Source: Biomphalaria glabrata (taxonomy: Eukaryota; Mollusca; Gastropoda; Planorbidae). From it: DNA of 64,000 nucleotides. The notes beneath the pieces were generated by a model. The model made no database searches and was not told the DNA's origin. It saw only the letters and a program-made list of their open reading frames with translations. Numbering within the stretch: the stretch's first letter is position 1; each line of letters opens with the position of its first letter. Of the stretch, positions 1-9,322 are shown piece after piece. The translations under genes were made by a program, and so were the position numbers. The DNA lies in NCBI RefSeq assembly GCF_947242115.1, contig NC_074725.1, positions 23,231,898 to 23,295,897 of the forward strand. Reading direction: 5' to 3'.

Positions 1-365
1 CCCTTGTCATCCAACACGATTACAGCCGTACGTCTGTCCTGTCATGACGGTTAATTCCTCTTTACACCCGAGTTCCTGTCAGTTTGGCATCTTCTCACTA
101 AACACCGCCCTTTCCACCCCAGTTCAACCCCTGCGATGGACGGGTAGAATCGCTAGTAACAACTGCATACCTTGGCTACTAGATCTAGTATGGTCCCGGA
201 TTCGGCATGGGTGAAACTTGATCGATCGCTACGCACCCGGCTGAGCCGGCCGAGTAAAACGGAGTTGTCAGCCCCTGCCTTTGCTTCTGGGTGTTACGGC
301 GTCTTGTGGAGAGCTGGCCTCGTCTCTCTGCCATCGGTGTGAGGGGTGAGAACATCAATGGTAAG
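1..365. other. CpG- and GC-rich block of unknown role
   Basis: The first 365 bases are far richer in G, C and CpG than the AT-rich DNA that follows, and the composition changes abruptly near 365. No long reading frame or recognised repeat is visible. The block ends in an ATG directly followed by a GTAAGC donor-like sequence on the plus strand (about 358-365), so it could be a promoter or 5' untranslated exon of a gene reading rightwards. No downstream coding exon was found to support this, and the left part of the block lies outside the window. Confidence 0.3.
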
Positions 366-596
366 CTACAGATGAAATGAACTTTTCGGGATTATTGGGG
401 ATGGAAATTAGGTATGGATTAAGTTTCTATTTCAAGAGGTATCTGTGTTGACAATGAAGACAGACGATGGAAAGGAAGTCTACCCAACAAACGTTTTGGT
501 TCATGTTTCGACCTCCCTTGTTGACCAGACAGACATTTTTCTTTTTGATATAAATATAGGCTACTGTTTTCTGTTGGGGCCATTCTAGAAGATTGA

Positions 597-778
597 GAAC
601 AGGGAAGGGAAAAAAACAACAGAAGTACATAAAAGGGAATGTGAATAGAAAAAGAGAAAGAAAAGAAAATGTAAGAAAGAATTTTAAAAAAAAAGGAAAG
701 AAAAAGTAAGGAAGAAGAAAAGTAAAATGAAAGAAAATAAGGAACGAAAATATTTAAGGAAAAAGATTTTTTTTTATC
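597..778 (+). repeat. Homopurine (A/G) tract
   Basis: About 180 bases are almost entirely A and G on the plus strand, built from GAAA, GGAA and AAAG words without a fixed period. It accounts for the phenylalanine/serine-rich frame on the opposite strand, which I do not regard as a gene. The stretch from 366 to 1,029 shows nothing else recognisable. Confidence 0.75.
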
Positions 779-1031
779 ATCAGTGAGACTAGTACAAATG
801 TAAGTAGGCCTAACTTGACCGTCCAAAACTGTTTAAAAAAAAAAGGTAAGTATATCCCTGCCTGTAAACCACATGTATATAAGTTTAATTGTATGAGTTT
901 TAAGCGCGTGCAAATTTAATTAAATTATCCATGAGACCAAGATTGTACATTAAAAATCATCGCCAGTCTGAGATGGATGTTCATTGTGTTGGTGCCACCA
1001 ATCAAAATTCTGTCGTAAATGTAACATTCAT

Positions 1032-1140
1032 GACTTGACTTGTTTCATACACTCCTTCAGAACTGAAGATTATTAGGACTATATCCTAGCCTAAACCTCC
1101 TACAGGACGACAAGGGATAATAACACATACACTGCTAGTG
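1032..1140 (-). repeat. Fragment of tRNA-derived SINE family C (3' part)
   Basis: Reading on the minus strand this matches the downstream part of a SINE that occurs more completely at 62,087-62,255, 48,825-48,960, 46,825-46,990 and 22,727-22,895. Shared landmarks are the CCTCC..GGACGAC block, the 'tagtcc/tagcct' block and the 'ccttcag...ctgaag' block followed by a cat-rich end. The tRNA-like head is missing here. Confidence 0.5.
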
Positions 1141-1289
1141 TTAGGTAGCTGTCGTGTGGACCAGTATGTAATACATTGAAGAATAATTTCGTCTAGGAAC
1201 AGCTTCAAATTAGATTTTCCGACTTATATTTGAATGGAGAAATGTCCCTGGAAGCTGTAGCAGACGATCAGTAGCTAGTCTAGAGTACC

Positions 1290-1490
1290 ATTAAGAGTGT
1301 GACCTAGTGTATGTGATAGAATATGCCTGATCTCCTTGCTCGGTTGGCATTCATTACTAGTTTCTTGTGTCTTCTCATCGTCTGATGTTCTTCTTTTTAT
1401 CGGGTCTCTCGATAGAGTTTGCAGCTTTGAAGAACATGGTCTGCATTCTCTGGTGATGCTCCACAAAGGCAAATCTTACTAGTCCTTATA
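1290..1490 (-). mobile_element. LINE C-terminal fragment with zinc-knuckle-like motif
   Basis: On the minus strand one frame reads ICLCGASPENADHVLQSCK followed by LYRETR and then a stop. This C-x2-C-x8-H-x4-C arrangement, with the 'ENADHVLQ.C' context, is typical of the region C-terminal to reverse transcriptase in several invertebrate LINEs. Only about 30 residues read cleanly and the surrounding sequence has stops, so this is an old degraded copy. The exact clade cannot be assigned. The flanking stretch to 2,220 contains a short direct repeat ('cctaaaata..ttgaccaa...gtcttgga', about 1,840-1,933) and no gene. Confidence 0.5.
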
Positions 1491-2216
1491 TTTAGCTTCC
1501 AGAAAATGTGTTGTCTCATTCTGTTATCCGGTTCTAACACGAACTATTATATCTTGGCCATGTCGGGACTGTTTGTAAAAGGCATAGTTTTTCTTAAATT
1601 TTAGATGATAGCTGGTCTACTTCTCGTTTATTCTACTCTCTCTATTTCTTTCTTCCGGTCAGTATGTGTGCTTTTTCAATGCCTAATTATTTCAATACAG
1701 CCTGGGATCCATTGAAGTAAAGAGTATCATGAATCTAAAACTATGGAAAGAAATTAAATATAAGAAATGAATGGATGCACATTTTAAAATTGACAGCGGG
1801 TAGAATTGTATTGGGTATAAAAGTCTGTGTAAGATCAAGACCTAAAATACATTGACCAACGACGTTCAATGAAAAGTCTTGGACGATTGAGTGCGATAAA
1901 ACCTAAAATACTTTGACCAATGAAAGTCTTGGATATATATGTTTTAAACGAAAAAAAAAATTCAGTGTTTTTTTTTTATTGTTATTCTGAAACAGTTGAC
2001 TCTTGATAATGCGACATAAAAAAAAAATCCGACACACTCAGTAACCATGACGCGGGGCAGACATGTACATCAACTGCTCGTGCATAGTTTACGTTGACAA
2101 ACATTCAAGAAAAAGTCGCGACCGGCTGATTGTTCAGAAAGAAACAAAAGACTATTACACCTTTTTAATACATTCCTAAATTCATGTCATTGATTTGTAC
2201 TGTTGTTTATATATAT

Positions 2217-2220
<4 letters not shown>

Positions 2221-2262
<42 letters not shown>
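2221..2262 (+). repeat. (GA)n microsatellite
   Basis: Uninterrupted GA dinucleotides for about 42 bases, immediately 5' of the SINE head at 2,263. The Arg-Glu repeat protein that could be read through it is an artefact of the repeat. Confidence 0.9.
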
Positions 2263-2267
<5 letters not shown>

Positions 2268-2421
2268 GCGCTTGAACTTGGCTTGGCTTGGCTACCTAGA
2301 AGGGGGCTCGAGGTTCGACACCCGACTCGGGCAGAGTTGTGTCTACTGAGCGCCTCAAGGCAGCACGGAAAACCAACTCCTAGATACCCCCTTCCCCCCC
2401 CCCCCCCCCCACTGGTCCACT
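2263..2421 (+). repeat. SINE 5' part (tRNA-like head plus conserved body)
   Basis: The block contains a B-box-like GGTTCGACACCC followed by 'gactcgggcagagttgtg', 'tactgagcgcc', 'ggcagcacggaaaacc', 'ctcctagatacccc', a long C tract and 'ctggtccac'. This order of blocks matches my memory of a SINE body widespread in molluscs. The usual 3' part with an ATA tail is missing. At about 2,421 the sequence changes directly into LINE coding sequence, making a chimeric junction. Confidence 0.55.
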
Positions 2422-2905
2422 GAACATCTGCTGTACTGGGATAGGCCTATTCTGACCGACAAAACGGTAGATTTCAATCGCCCGGATCTGCTGTTCATCG
2501 ATAAAAAAGAAAAAACCGCTACCATTATCGATATCGCCGTACCACTGTCTCATAATTTAAGAAAAACTGAGATAGAAAAACAAAGAAAATATGGGAACCT
2601 AGGCTTGGAGATTAAGCGTCTATGGAAATTGTCCAAAATAACAATATACCCCATTGTTATATCAACCGAGGGGATAATAACAACTGACCTCACAGACACC
2701 TTCAAGGCCCTTAACATTCCTAGGAACATCTTCGTTGCCTGTCAGAGGGCGGTACTGCTGCAGACCTGCCACATCACCAGAAAATTCCTCAGTGGAAACT
2801 GCTAAAGGGACTACGATGAATTTTGTTTCTCTTTAGCGAAACTCGACCCTGGCAGCGCCAGAGAATGACTACTCGTTCATTTCTAACATAATAATAATAA
2901 TAAAA
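2422..2905 (+). mobile_element. LINE 3' end with endonuclease-like C-terminal domain
   Basis: An open plus-strand frame runs from the SINE junction to a stop at about 2,805. It reads LLYWDRPILTDKTVDFNRPD, then LLFIDKKEKTATIIDIAVPL, then a helical region and a final QTCHITRKFLSGNC. The 'RPD...D.K...IIDIAVP' pattern and the length to the stop match the C-terminal domain downstream of reverse transcriptase in a common invertebrate LINE group; the PD...D.K spacing resembles a restriction-like nuclease fold (inference). About 80 bases after the stop there is an (ATA)n tail at 2,888-2,905, a normal LINE 3' end. The frame is unbroken over about 125 codons, so the copy is fairly young, but it is severely 5'-truncated. 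Confidence 0.6.
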
Positions 2906-5276
2906 ATTGTAATTTAGTACAACATGTAAACGGTGAAATCACGTTTTGTATTTTTTTAGAAATAATTTTTTTCTTTTTGGTCTTAGGTTTATTTTATATC
3001 CTTGTAAGTCTCAAGAGACTATCTTCTTACATCAATAACACATTCAGAATGTTCTTAACAGGTACGTTCAATTCCTTAAAGTACATCTAACTTTTGGTAA
3101 TCCGACGTTTTTAGTACTCCGACACTCCCCTGTCACCTTTCGGACTATCAGGACTCAGGAGTCAAGAGTACCTAAAAGTGTGCACAATTAAAAGATTGGA
3201 ACATCAACCAGTCTCAATGTTGACACAATATTAAAAAAAAAAAACTTTTTTTGTTGTCATTTATATGCTCCACTGTATGACAAAGAACACATCCTCAGAC
3301 TTATATTACACATTTGTGAATTATATGATAGTTTTGGTTTCTTTGCATAAAAACCAAAACATATAGACATCTTTGAAGAAAAATACATTTGATACGCCAG
3401 GAGGATTTTGAAGGATTAAAACACATAATAACACTAAACGATCGTCTGCGTTTCAATTCAGCGACAGAGTCGTCTGCTCCTGAGACAGTCAAGACATATT
3501 GCATACAGACAATAAAAACGAACGAGTTTGACAAACCTGTTCCGGATGTCTCCAGACACCGGCGCTCTTCCGGTTTCTGTATTCGCGACCACCTCGTCGC
3601 GGCGGTATGCTAGACGTATCAAAGTGACGATTGTCTAATTGGCGGAGACTGTTGTGTCTGCGAGCTAGGGCTGTACCTGCCAGTCTTCAAAGGAGGCAAT
3701 CAATCCTGGCAATTCTACCTCCCCCCCCCCCCCACCCACCTCCCCATTTTCCTTCAGCCTCCCCAAGCACCAGTTTCAAAATCGTTTTCTCGAAGATCTT
3801 CCTCTTTAACCGCCACGAACAAATCGAATGTTTGGATTTTACTAACAAGGCAAAATCTTTGGCGACGAAAATAACTTTTTGGCGCAGACTGCATTGCGCG
3901 TTCATTATTGCTTTTCAGTACAAAAACAGTCCGTTTCTTTTCGCGTGTTTTTTTTCCTTCCTGAAATTCTAAGTTTCTTCAACTTCTCTCCACCCTCCAC
4001 CTTTCCCCCCCCCCCTCTTTTAGTTTATTGAATTCTTGATGTAGGCCATTTTGTTGCTGCATTGTCCTGCTTTGTCCTCGGAATGTTTTTTCTCGGCTTT
4101 GATGTGTAGCCGTGACATCCACGGGAGGCGGACGAGTGCCTGTGTGTGTGGAGAAACATCTACCCTGTCGGCGCGGACAAGGGATAAGATTTCCCTCGCT
4201 TAAAAACACGACTGTCTACGCATGGGAAGACACGTCAAGGGGCAGCTAACGTGCGTGAAATGGATCAAACTTAGATACCTCCCTCTCGCCCCCCCCCATC
4301 AACCTTGATCTGCTCAAAGTAAAAAGAAATGTCCTCCCTGTGGGCTTTGCTGTGAGCAAGCGACTAGATAAACAATAAATTACTTCGCCGCATTTCAGTT
4401 CTTCGTATATTATACGCCTCTATTAGCCTGTTCTAGCAACATGACCGAATAGCTCAGAAAGAGTCCCTGCGCATCATCAATGACGCCTTGTCTCTTGTGG
4501 GTGATGACAACACACTAACTCCTCAAATTAAAAACAAAATAGGATCGCAGAAAAATCCCTTCCGCCCCATCCGCCCCCCCCCTTTTACAAAAAAAGAGAA
4601 GGAAGAAAAACAATAATTAACGAATCTTCTAGAACACAGATTGAGGGCGCCTGCGCCCGGAGCTCAAGGGCGTGTTTGTAACAACACCGGCTCCAATCAT
4701 TAAACTAAGAACTTTTTTTTAGAACGTCTTAGACTTTCAGGGCAGGCTGTTTCAGTTGGGTATTGGTTGACGTTCTGCTATTTATAGCATCTTATAGATG
4801 AGTTTTAGAGAAGAGCTTCTTAAAAGATTTTCAAAAATGTGAGTAGCCTAATTTAATTAAATTCTAGAGAGAAGGTTTCTTTAAAATAAATGTTTAAATT
4901 ATGGATGTTTGTCTTCCTGTCGTTCTTACTCTACGTTATTCAAATCTCTCTCTTTGTTATTCCGCTACTTCCTATTAGCACCAGCACCTTCCGGATCCGG
5001 TTCTAAGGCGCACGATTAGACCTTGATCGTGTCGGTATAGCTTATAATAGGCGTTGTCGTTTTCATGTGATTCCGATGAGCTTGTCCATTTATCGTCCAT
5101 TCTATTCACAATGTGCATTTATCCATGCATGCAACCACGATATGCACGACCTGATATGCACATTATCAAGCATACATTAAACGTGATCATATACACAAAT
5201 TTACCATGAACTCCTAACACTAAACCATCAAGCGTGCACAAATCCAGACCATGTGCACTATTTCTGTGCCGAACTA
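2906..5276. other. Intergenic stretch without recognised gene
   Basis: No exon or transposase could be supported. The region contains C-tracts (3,720-3,735; 4,008-4,016; 4,289-4,297; 4,575-4,583) and a moderately CpG-rich patch around 3,520-3,620. The short open frames here are composition-driven and show no family motif. Confidence 0.5.
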
Positions 5277-5580
5277 ATCTACTCTGCATTAATCCTGTTC
5301 CCATCTAATCTACCCTACACTAATCCTATCGCATGTGCCCATCTAATCTAATCTAACCAGTCTAATCTACTCTGCATTAATCCTGTGCCCAACTAATCTA
5401 CCCTGCACTAATCCTATCCCATGTGCCCACCTAATCTAACCAGTCTAATCTACTCTGCATTAATCCTGTGTTCAACTAATCTACCCTGCACTAATCCTAT
5501 CCCATGTGCCCACCCTTCTCTGCATTAATCCTGTTCTCATCTAATCTAGCCTGCATGAATCCTATGTACCCATCTAACCA
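5277..5580 (+). repeat. Tandem repeat, unit about 83-88 bp, about 3.6 copies
   Basis: The repeated unit begins 'tctactctgcattaatcctg', then 'aactaatctaccctgcacta', then 'atcctatcccatgtgccc' and ends 'taatctaaccagtctaa'. Successive units start near 5,277, 5,365, 5,448 and 5,515. The last unit is shortened and more diverged. Each unit itself contains two related halves (ctctgcattaatcctgt / cctgcactaatcctat), implying an older roughly 40-bp period. Confidence 0.8.
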
Positions 5581-5689
5581 CTAATTATTATTTATTTGTA
5601 TCTTCCTCTATTCATCTGAACATGCATCTAATCTAGGATTATTCCATTTTATTTAAATTTTATTATATATTATTTTATAGTCATAGAAT

Positions 5690-5768
5690 ATATCGCTTCC
5701 TGAACCGGGATTCGTACTCGTGACCCCTAGCTTGAGAGACTAACGCTGTATCCACTAAGCCATGTAAG
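5690..5768 (-). repeat. tRNA-like SINE head or tRNA pseudogene
   Basis: On the minus strand the sequence runs ATGGCTTAGTGGATACAGCG ... CACGAGTACGAATCCCGGTT. This gives an A-box-like and a B-box-like element at normal tRNA spacing, with a plausible D arm and T arm. The acceptor stem does not pair, so it is not an evident functional tRNA and is more likely a SINE head or pseudo-tRNA. Confidence 0.5.
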
Positions 5769-6227
5769 AAGTGATGGAACAACTACTTAAGAAGAGAAGG
5801 TCTATGAATCAACTTGATAACGAACTGTTAGGTTTAATGTTTTCAGATTTATTTAAAGAAAATATTCCTATTTTGCAATTGTAATATTAACTGAGAAATT
5901 AAATTCAATCGTGTCAGTAAATCTGGAAAAAAAAAAGGGATTCTACGAGATCGTCTAATAATGGCCAAAAAATGTCAAGATGGCGTCAAAACGTTCTAAG
6001 CCTAGACTTTTATAAACATTTGCCTACAGCTCGCGCTAGTTGTAAAACTATTTATTAGTTTGTAAAACAAAAAACATCATGGTAACTAGATACTTAAAAT
6101 CAATCAACAGACTCAATGCATGGTATGTTATTTGTTCGAACTGACCTATTGGTAAGTACTTTAATACAATAACAATTGGACCTACTTCCATTCTTACATA
6201 GCTTGTAATTAACTCACTCCATTCATC

Positions 6228-6362
6228 TTGTGTGGTGCCCCAGCGGTCCAGCAGACAAAGGATAGGTAAAAGTAAGGGTAAAGTTAAAGGTGACCCTGGC
6301 CTAATTAATGTCTTATAATGAATATCTAATTGATATAATTGTTTTGTAAAGGGTCAATCTCT
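6228..6362 (+). mobile_element. LINE 3' tail, copy 1
   Basis: Starts in the last codons of a LINE frame (VVPQRSSRQR) and continues with 'ggataggtaaaagtaa', 'ccctggcctaattaatgtct', 'tataatgaatatctaattga' and 'ttttgtaaagggtcaatctc'. The same roughly 130-bp block recurs at 7,205-7,345 with few differences. A coding version of the final domain is at 38,825-39,070. Confidence 0.6.
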
Positions 6363-6365
6363 TTG

Positions 6366-6575
6366 TACTCGTTATTTCTCCCACACCCATTCTCGGATCA
6401 AGCTGAAATTGTGCACATTATAATTTCTTTTACCTGACAACACAAGAATCAATACAAAAATAATATTACCAATTAGTTCATTAACTATTGATAATTATTA
6501 TTTTCCTTGGTATCTCGAAAAAGGAAAAACTTGACTGAAGTGGAGGTAAAAGCTAAATTAGTCCCCTTTGTAGGT
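6366..6575 (+). repeat. ACAAAGCTTAT-type repeat, truncated copy A
   Basis: Carries the diagnostic internal block 'ttatttctcccacacccatt', 'ctcggatcaagctgaaattg' and the AT-rich 'ccaattagttcattaact' segment, then 'aaaaaggaaaaacttgactg'. The outer end seen in the copy at 8,264 is missing because the LINE tail at 6,228-6,362 abuts it. Confidence 0.6.
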
Positions 6576-6629
6576 CGTCGCTCTGAATTGAAAAAAAAAC
6601 AAACATTATATAACTATACAATCTTCACT

Positions 6630-6937
6630 AGTCATATGTACCTCACAAGCAGAGTGGTTAGCAAATCGGGTCGAGGAGCCTTTAGCCACTAGTTCGAATT
6701 CAGTCGTGTCCCGCCCCTCCCCCTTTTTTTTTTGTGTAAATGCTTTTAAAAACCAATGACGGTAAAATCCACCCAGATTTCCCTTTCTTTCTCTCCCCCT
6801 TTCCCTTTTTCCCAACTGGTTCAGATAGGTGATAGGATCATAGCCTATTGAGAAAGCTATTGGCATGAAATAGCACTAAACAAAAAATATTGGTAAATAT
6901 ATTTCTAATCGCACATATTTATTGTTGTTGGTCTAAA
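6630..6937 (+). repeat. tRNA-derived SINE family D, copy 1
   Basis: Head 'aagcagagtggttagcaaat' with a B-box-like 'ctagttcgaattcagt', then a C/T-rich body, 'cccaactggttcagat', 'gataggatcatagcctattg', 'gagaaagctattggcatg' and a 3' end 'atttctaatcgcacatattt' followed by TTATTGTTGTTG. A reverse-orientation copy with the same blocks lies at 16,042-16,330. Confidence 0.6.
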
Positions 6938-6938
6938 T

Positions 6939-7100
6939 CAGTGATGCCTAAAATACGGCCCGCGGGCCACACCCGGCCCGTGACACGTGTCTCTCTCCGG
7001 CCGCCAGAACCTCTGTCCACAATACAATAAAAAATATAAATAAGGTTACAAAGACAGTTTGTGTGGAGACACAAACTCAAAATCGGCCCCAAAGTGGTCC
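6939..7100 (+). mobile_element. hAT transposon left-end fragment
   Basis: Begins CAGTGATGCCTAAAATACGG and continues with CCCGCGGGCC and repeated 'ccggcc'. This closely resembles the left end of the hAT at 10,825 (CAGTGATGCTCAAAATACGG). No matching right end or target-site duplication was found, so it is an end fragment, cut off before the LINE tail at 7,140. Confidence 0.55.
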
Positions 7101-7139
7101 ACCCAGGCAGGTAAAAAGACAGTTTTCAATATTTTCAGA

Positions 7140-7345
7140 AAGGACATCAGAATGAAATTCTATCAAAGAAAAATAACAGAGAAGAATGGATAAAGAAGGT
7201 TGACAGATCCTGTGTGGTGCCCCAGCGGTCCAGCAGACCAGAGGATAGGTGAAAGTAAAGGTGAGGTTAGATGTGAACCTGGCCTAATTAATGTCTTATA
7301 ATGAATATCTAATTGATCTAATTGTTTTGTAAAGGGTCAATCTCT
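7140..7345 (+). mobile_element. LINE 3' tail, copy 2
   Basis: The frame 'REEWIKKVDRSCVVPQRSSR' followed by 'PEDR' and a stop matches the C-terminus of the LINE fragment at 38,825-39,070 ([20 protein letters not shown]). The untranslated tail then repeats the block found at 6,228-6,362. The stretch 7,346-8,263 is AT-rich with no recognised feature. Confidence 0.65.
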
Positions 7346-8263
7346 TATTCAAATCCTAAATAAAAAAAACATTCCCTTAAAAAAAAATTCCTTTAGTTAA
7401 ATATTCTATAGCCATAGTGCAGCTCTGCAGTTCATGCGATAATATGAAAAACTACTTATTAATTGTTGTTGTATATACTAATGTCCCACTAACATGCATA
7501 CTAAATAGATTTTTTCTCTTTAAAAAATGTAAAAAAAATTGTGTGTTTAATTGTAGTTAGTATGACAGAACTTGATTAACTTGACAATACAATTGTTAAA
7601 AAAAAATATATTTTTGGACAAAAAATCTAAAACCATTTGCAAAAATATGTTAAAAATATGGTAAATAGTTATCTCCCTTACTAAAGAGCCTCCCGTTTTT
7701 TTGTTACTATTAATAGTGAATAGATGTAAAAGTGGAGTATTTTTATTTTTAAAAAATGCTTGCAGTAGTGATTTAAAAATTAGATTTTTCGCTTTCAGAA
7801 AAGAAAAAAAAAGCAGCCGTTGCATCAGCACTTTGAATGGTCTAAAATATGATGTCGGATCCTCACTATCTTTTCTAGTTTACAAGATCTAAAGATTAGT
7901 TTGAGTCTGTTGAGTATTTCCTTGATCTATTCAATCAAATTATTGTATAAGTGCAACATAGTTTAGGTAAACTGTTTCAATGTGTACTCACCAGCAAAGA
8001 GATAATAGTCTACTACTTGAAATAGTTTGACCTATTTTCGACATTTCTACTTTACAGGAACTGATTAGTATTACAGTGTGTGCAAAGTCTTGGACAATCG
8101 CAAAAATGGAGAACCATACCATACAGCTGCTCTGGAACCATTCCACAGTCTTGTAGTGACATTTGCTCCGAAGCACACATTTTCTTATTTAGGAATGCGA
8201 AGTATGTAACTAATACCATTATAATCATATTTCATTAACCTGTTTGTATTATATTTTTTTTTT

Positions 8264-8760
8264 ACAAAGCTTATATCAACTCACACAGTCTGTCTGTCTA
8301 TCAGTCTGTCTGGTAAAAAGTTATTTCTCCCACACCCATTATCGGATCATGTTGAAACTTCGCACAATTATTCATTGGTATAGACAATAAAATAAAATCA
8401 ATAAAAAAGTAACCAAGCTGTCAATTAATTACTGGTAATTAATTATCTTGTTAGATACCAAAAAGGGAAACTAATCCTTCAGTAGTCACCTATATGGCTA
8501 AATTTGTTGGGTTTAGTCCCTTTAAATAATTATTAACGCTATTTCTCTCTCACGCATTCTCCGATCAAGTTGATACTTTAAACAGTTTTATATTATACCG
8601 AACAAAACATGATTCAAATTGCAAAAATACCTAATTAGTCAATTAATTATTGGTACCGGTAATTAATTATTTTGTTTAATATCGAATAAGGGAAATAACT
8701 TGTACATTATTGATATATATAATTTAAGGGCTGAGTTCTTCCCCTTTAAATAAGCTGTGT
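8264..8760 (+). repeat. ACAAAGCTTAT-type MITE-like repeat, copy B (internally duplicated)
   Basis: Left end ACAAAGCTTATATCAACTCA; right end CTTTAAATAAGCTGTGT, the imperfect inverse of the left end. Inside are a GTCTGTCTGTC segment and two successive versions of the same body. The first has 'ttatttctcccacaccc' and 'ggatcatgttgaaact'; the second has 'ctatttctctctcacgc' and 'ccgatcaagttgatact'. Each is followed by 'aattaattactggtaatt'-like AT-rich sequence and by 'gggaaa' blocks. No protein frame is present, so this is a non-autonomous element or a foldback-type repeat. Confidence 0.6.
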
Positions 8761-8884
8761 TTTTTTTTAAAGAATTTTTTAAAATAATTCTCTTGTTAAG
8801 CACCATATTACTACATTTTCCTTTCTATTTATATGTTATGTAGACTCCACATTTTAACCATGCACTACAATGAAAATTGTGGTG

Positions 8885-9322
8885 AGGAAACTAATGATTT
8901 ATAATAAACGAATATTCCTATTTAATTAGAGCAATACTATTAGTACAATCACTAAACTTAGAGACACTTCAGGATAGAACAATATCAAGTAAAGTAGCTA
9001 TAATACATAAAACACCAAACCATAAATTACAAATAAAATAAAACAAAACCTAATAAGATACTCAGACAGACACAAAGATAGAGGCACATTTCTTATTCCT
9101 TACACTAGAACAAAGTCGTACAAGTGCTCCTTCGTCCCTAGTGCCACTAGAGAATGGAAAGGGTTGCCTGAATCAGCCAGGAAAACCAACGATTTAGCTG
9201 AATTTAAGTCATTGAACTAACATGCATGGTTAGATTAACACATGAAAAGCTTAAAACGTAATTATCATTTTTTTTTTTGAAGTAACGTCTGTAATATATA
9301 AGATAAGATGATAAGATACAGA
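8885..9322 (+). mobile_element. 5'-truncated copy of the CR1/Jockey-group LINE
   Basis: The plus-strand translation contains LVQSLNLETLQDR, then SSKVAIIHKTPNHKLQI. These align with VKSLNLKSLQDRR and SKVAIIHKTLNHNLQIQ of the near-complete element at 49,352-52,740. The frame is interrupted by stops and shifts. The 3' tail has the same structure (ATAAGATAAGATGATAAGAT at about 9,300-9,321). Only the last 100 or so codons plus tail are present. Confidence 0.75.

Noticed and set aside
419-826. 135-codon minus-strand frame rich in Phe and Ser
   Set aside because: It reads through a homopurine tract; no domain, splice context or homologue is visible.
8000-8176. Possible small exon after a TTTCTACTTTACAG acceptor (reads ELISITVCAKSW…)
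   Set aside because: No adjoining exon, no recognised family, and a stop follows within about 33 codons.
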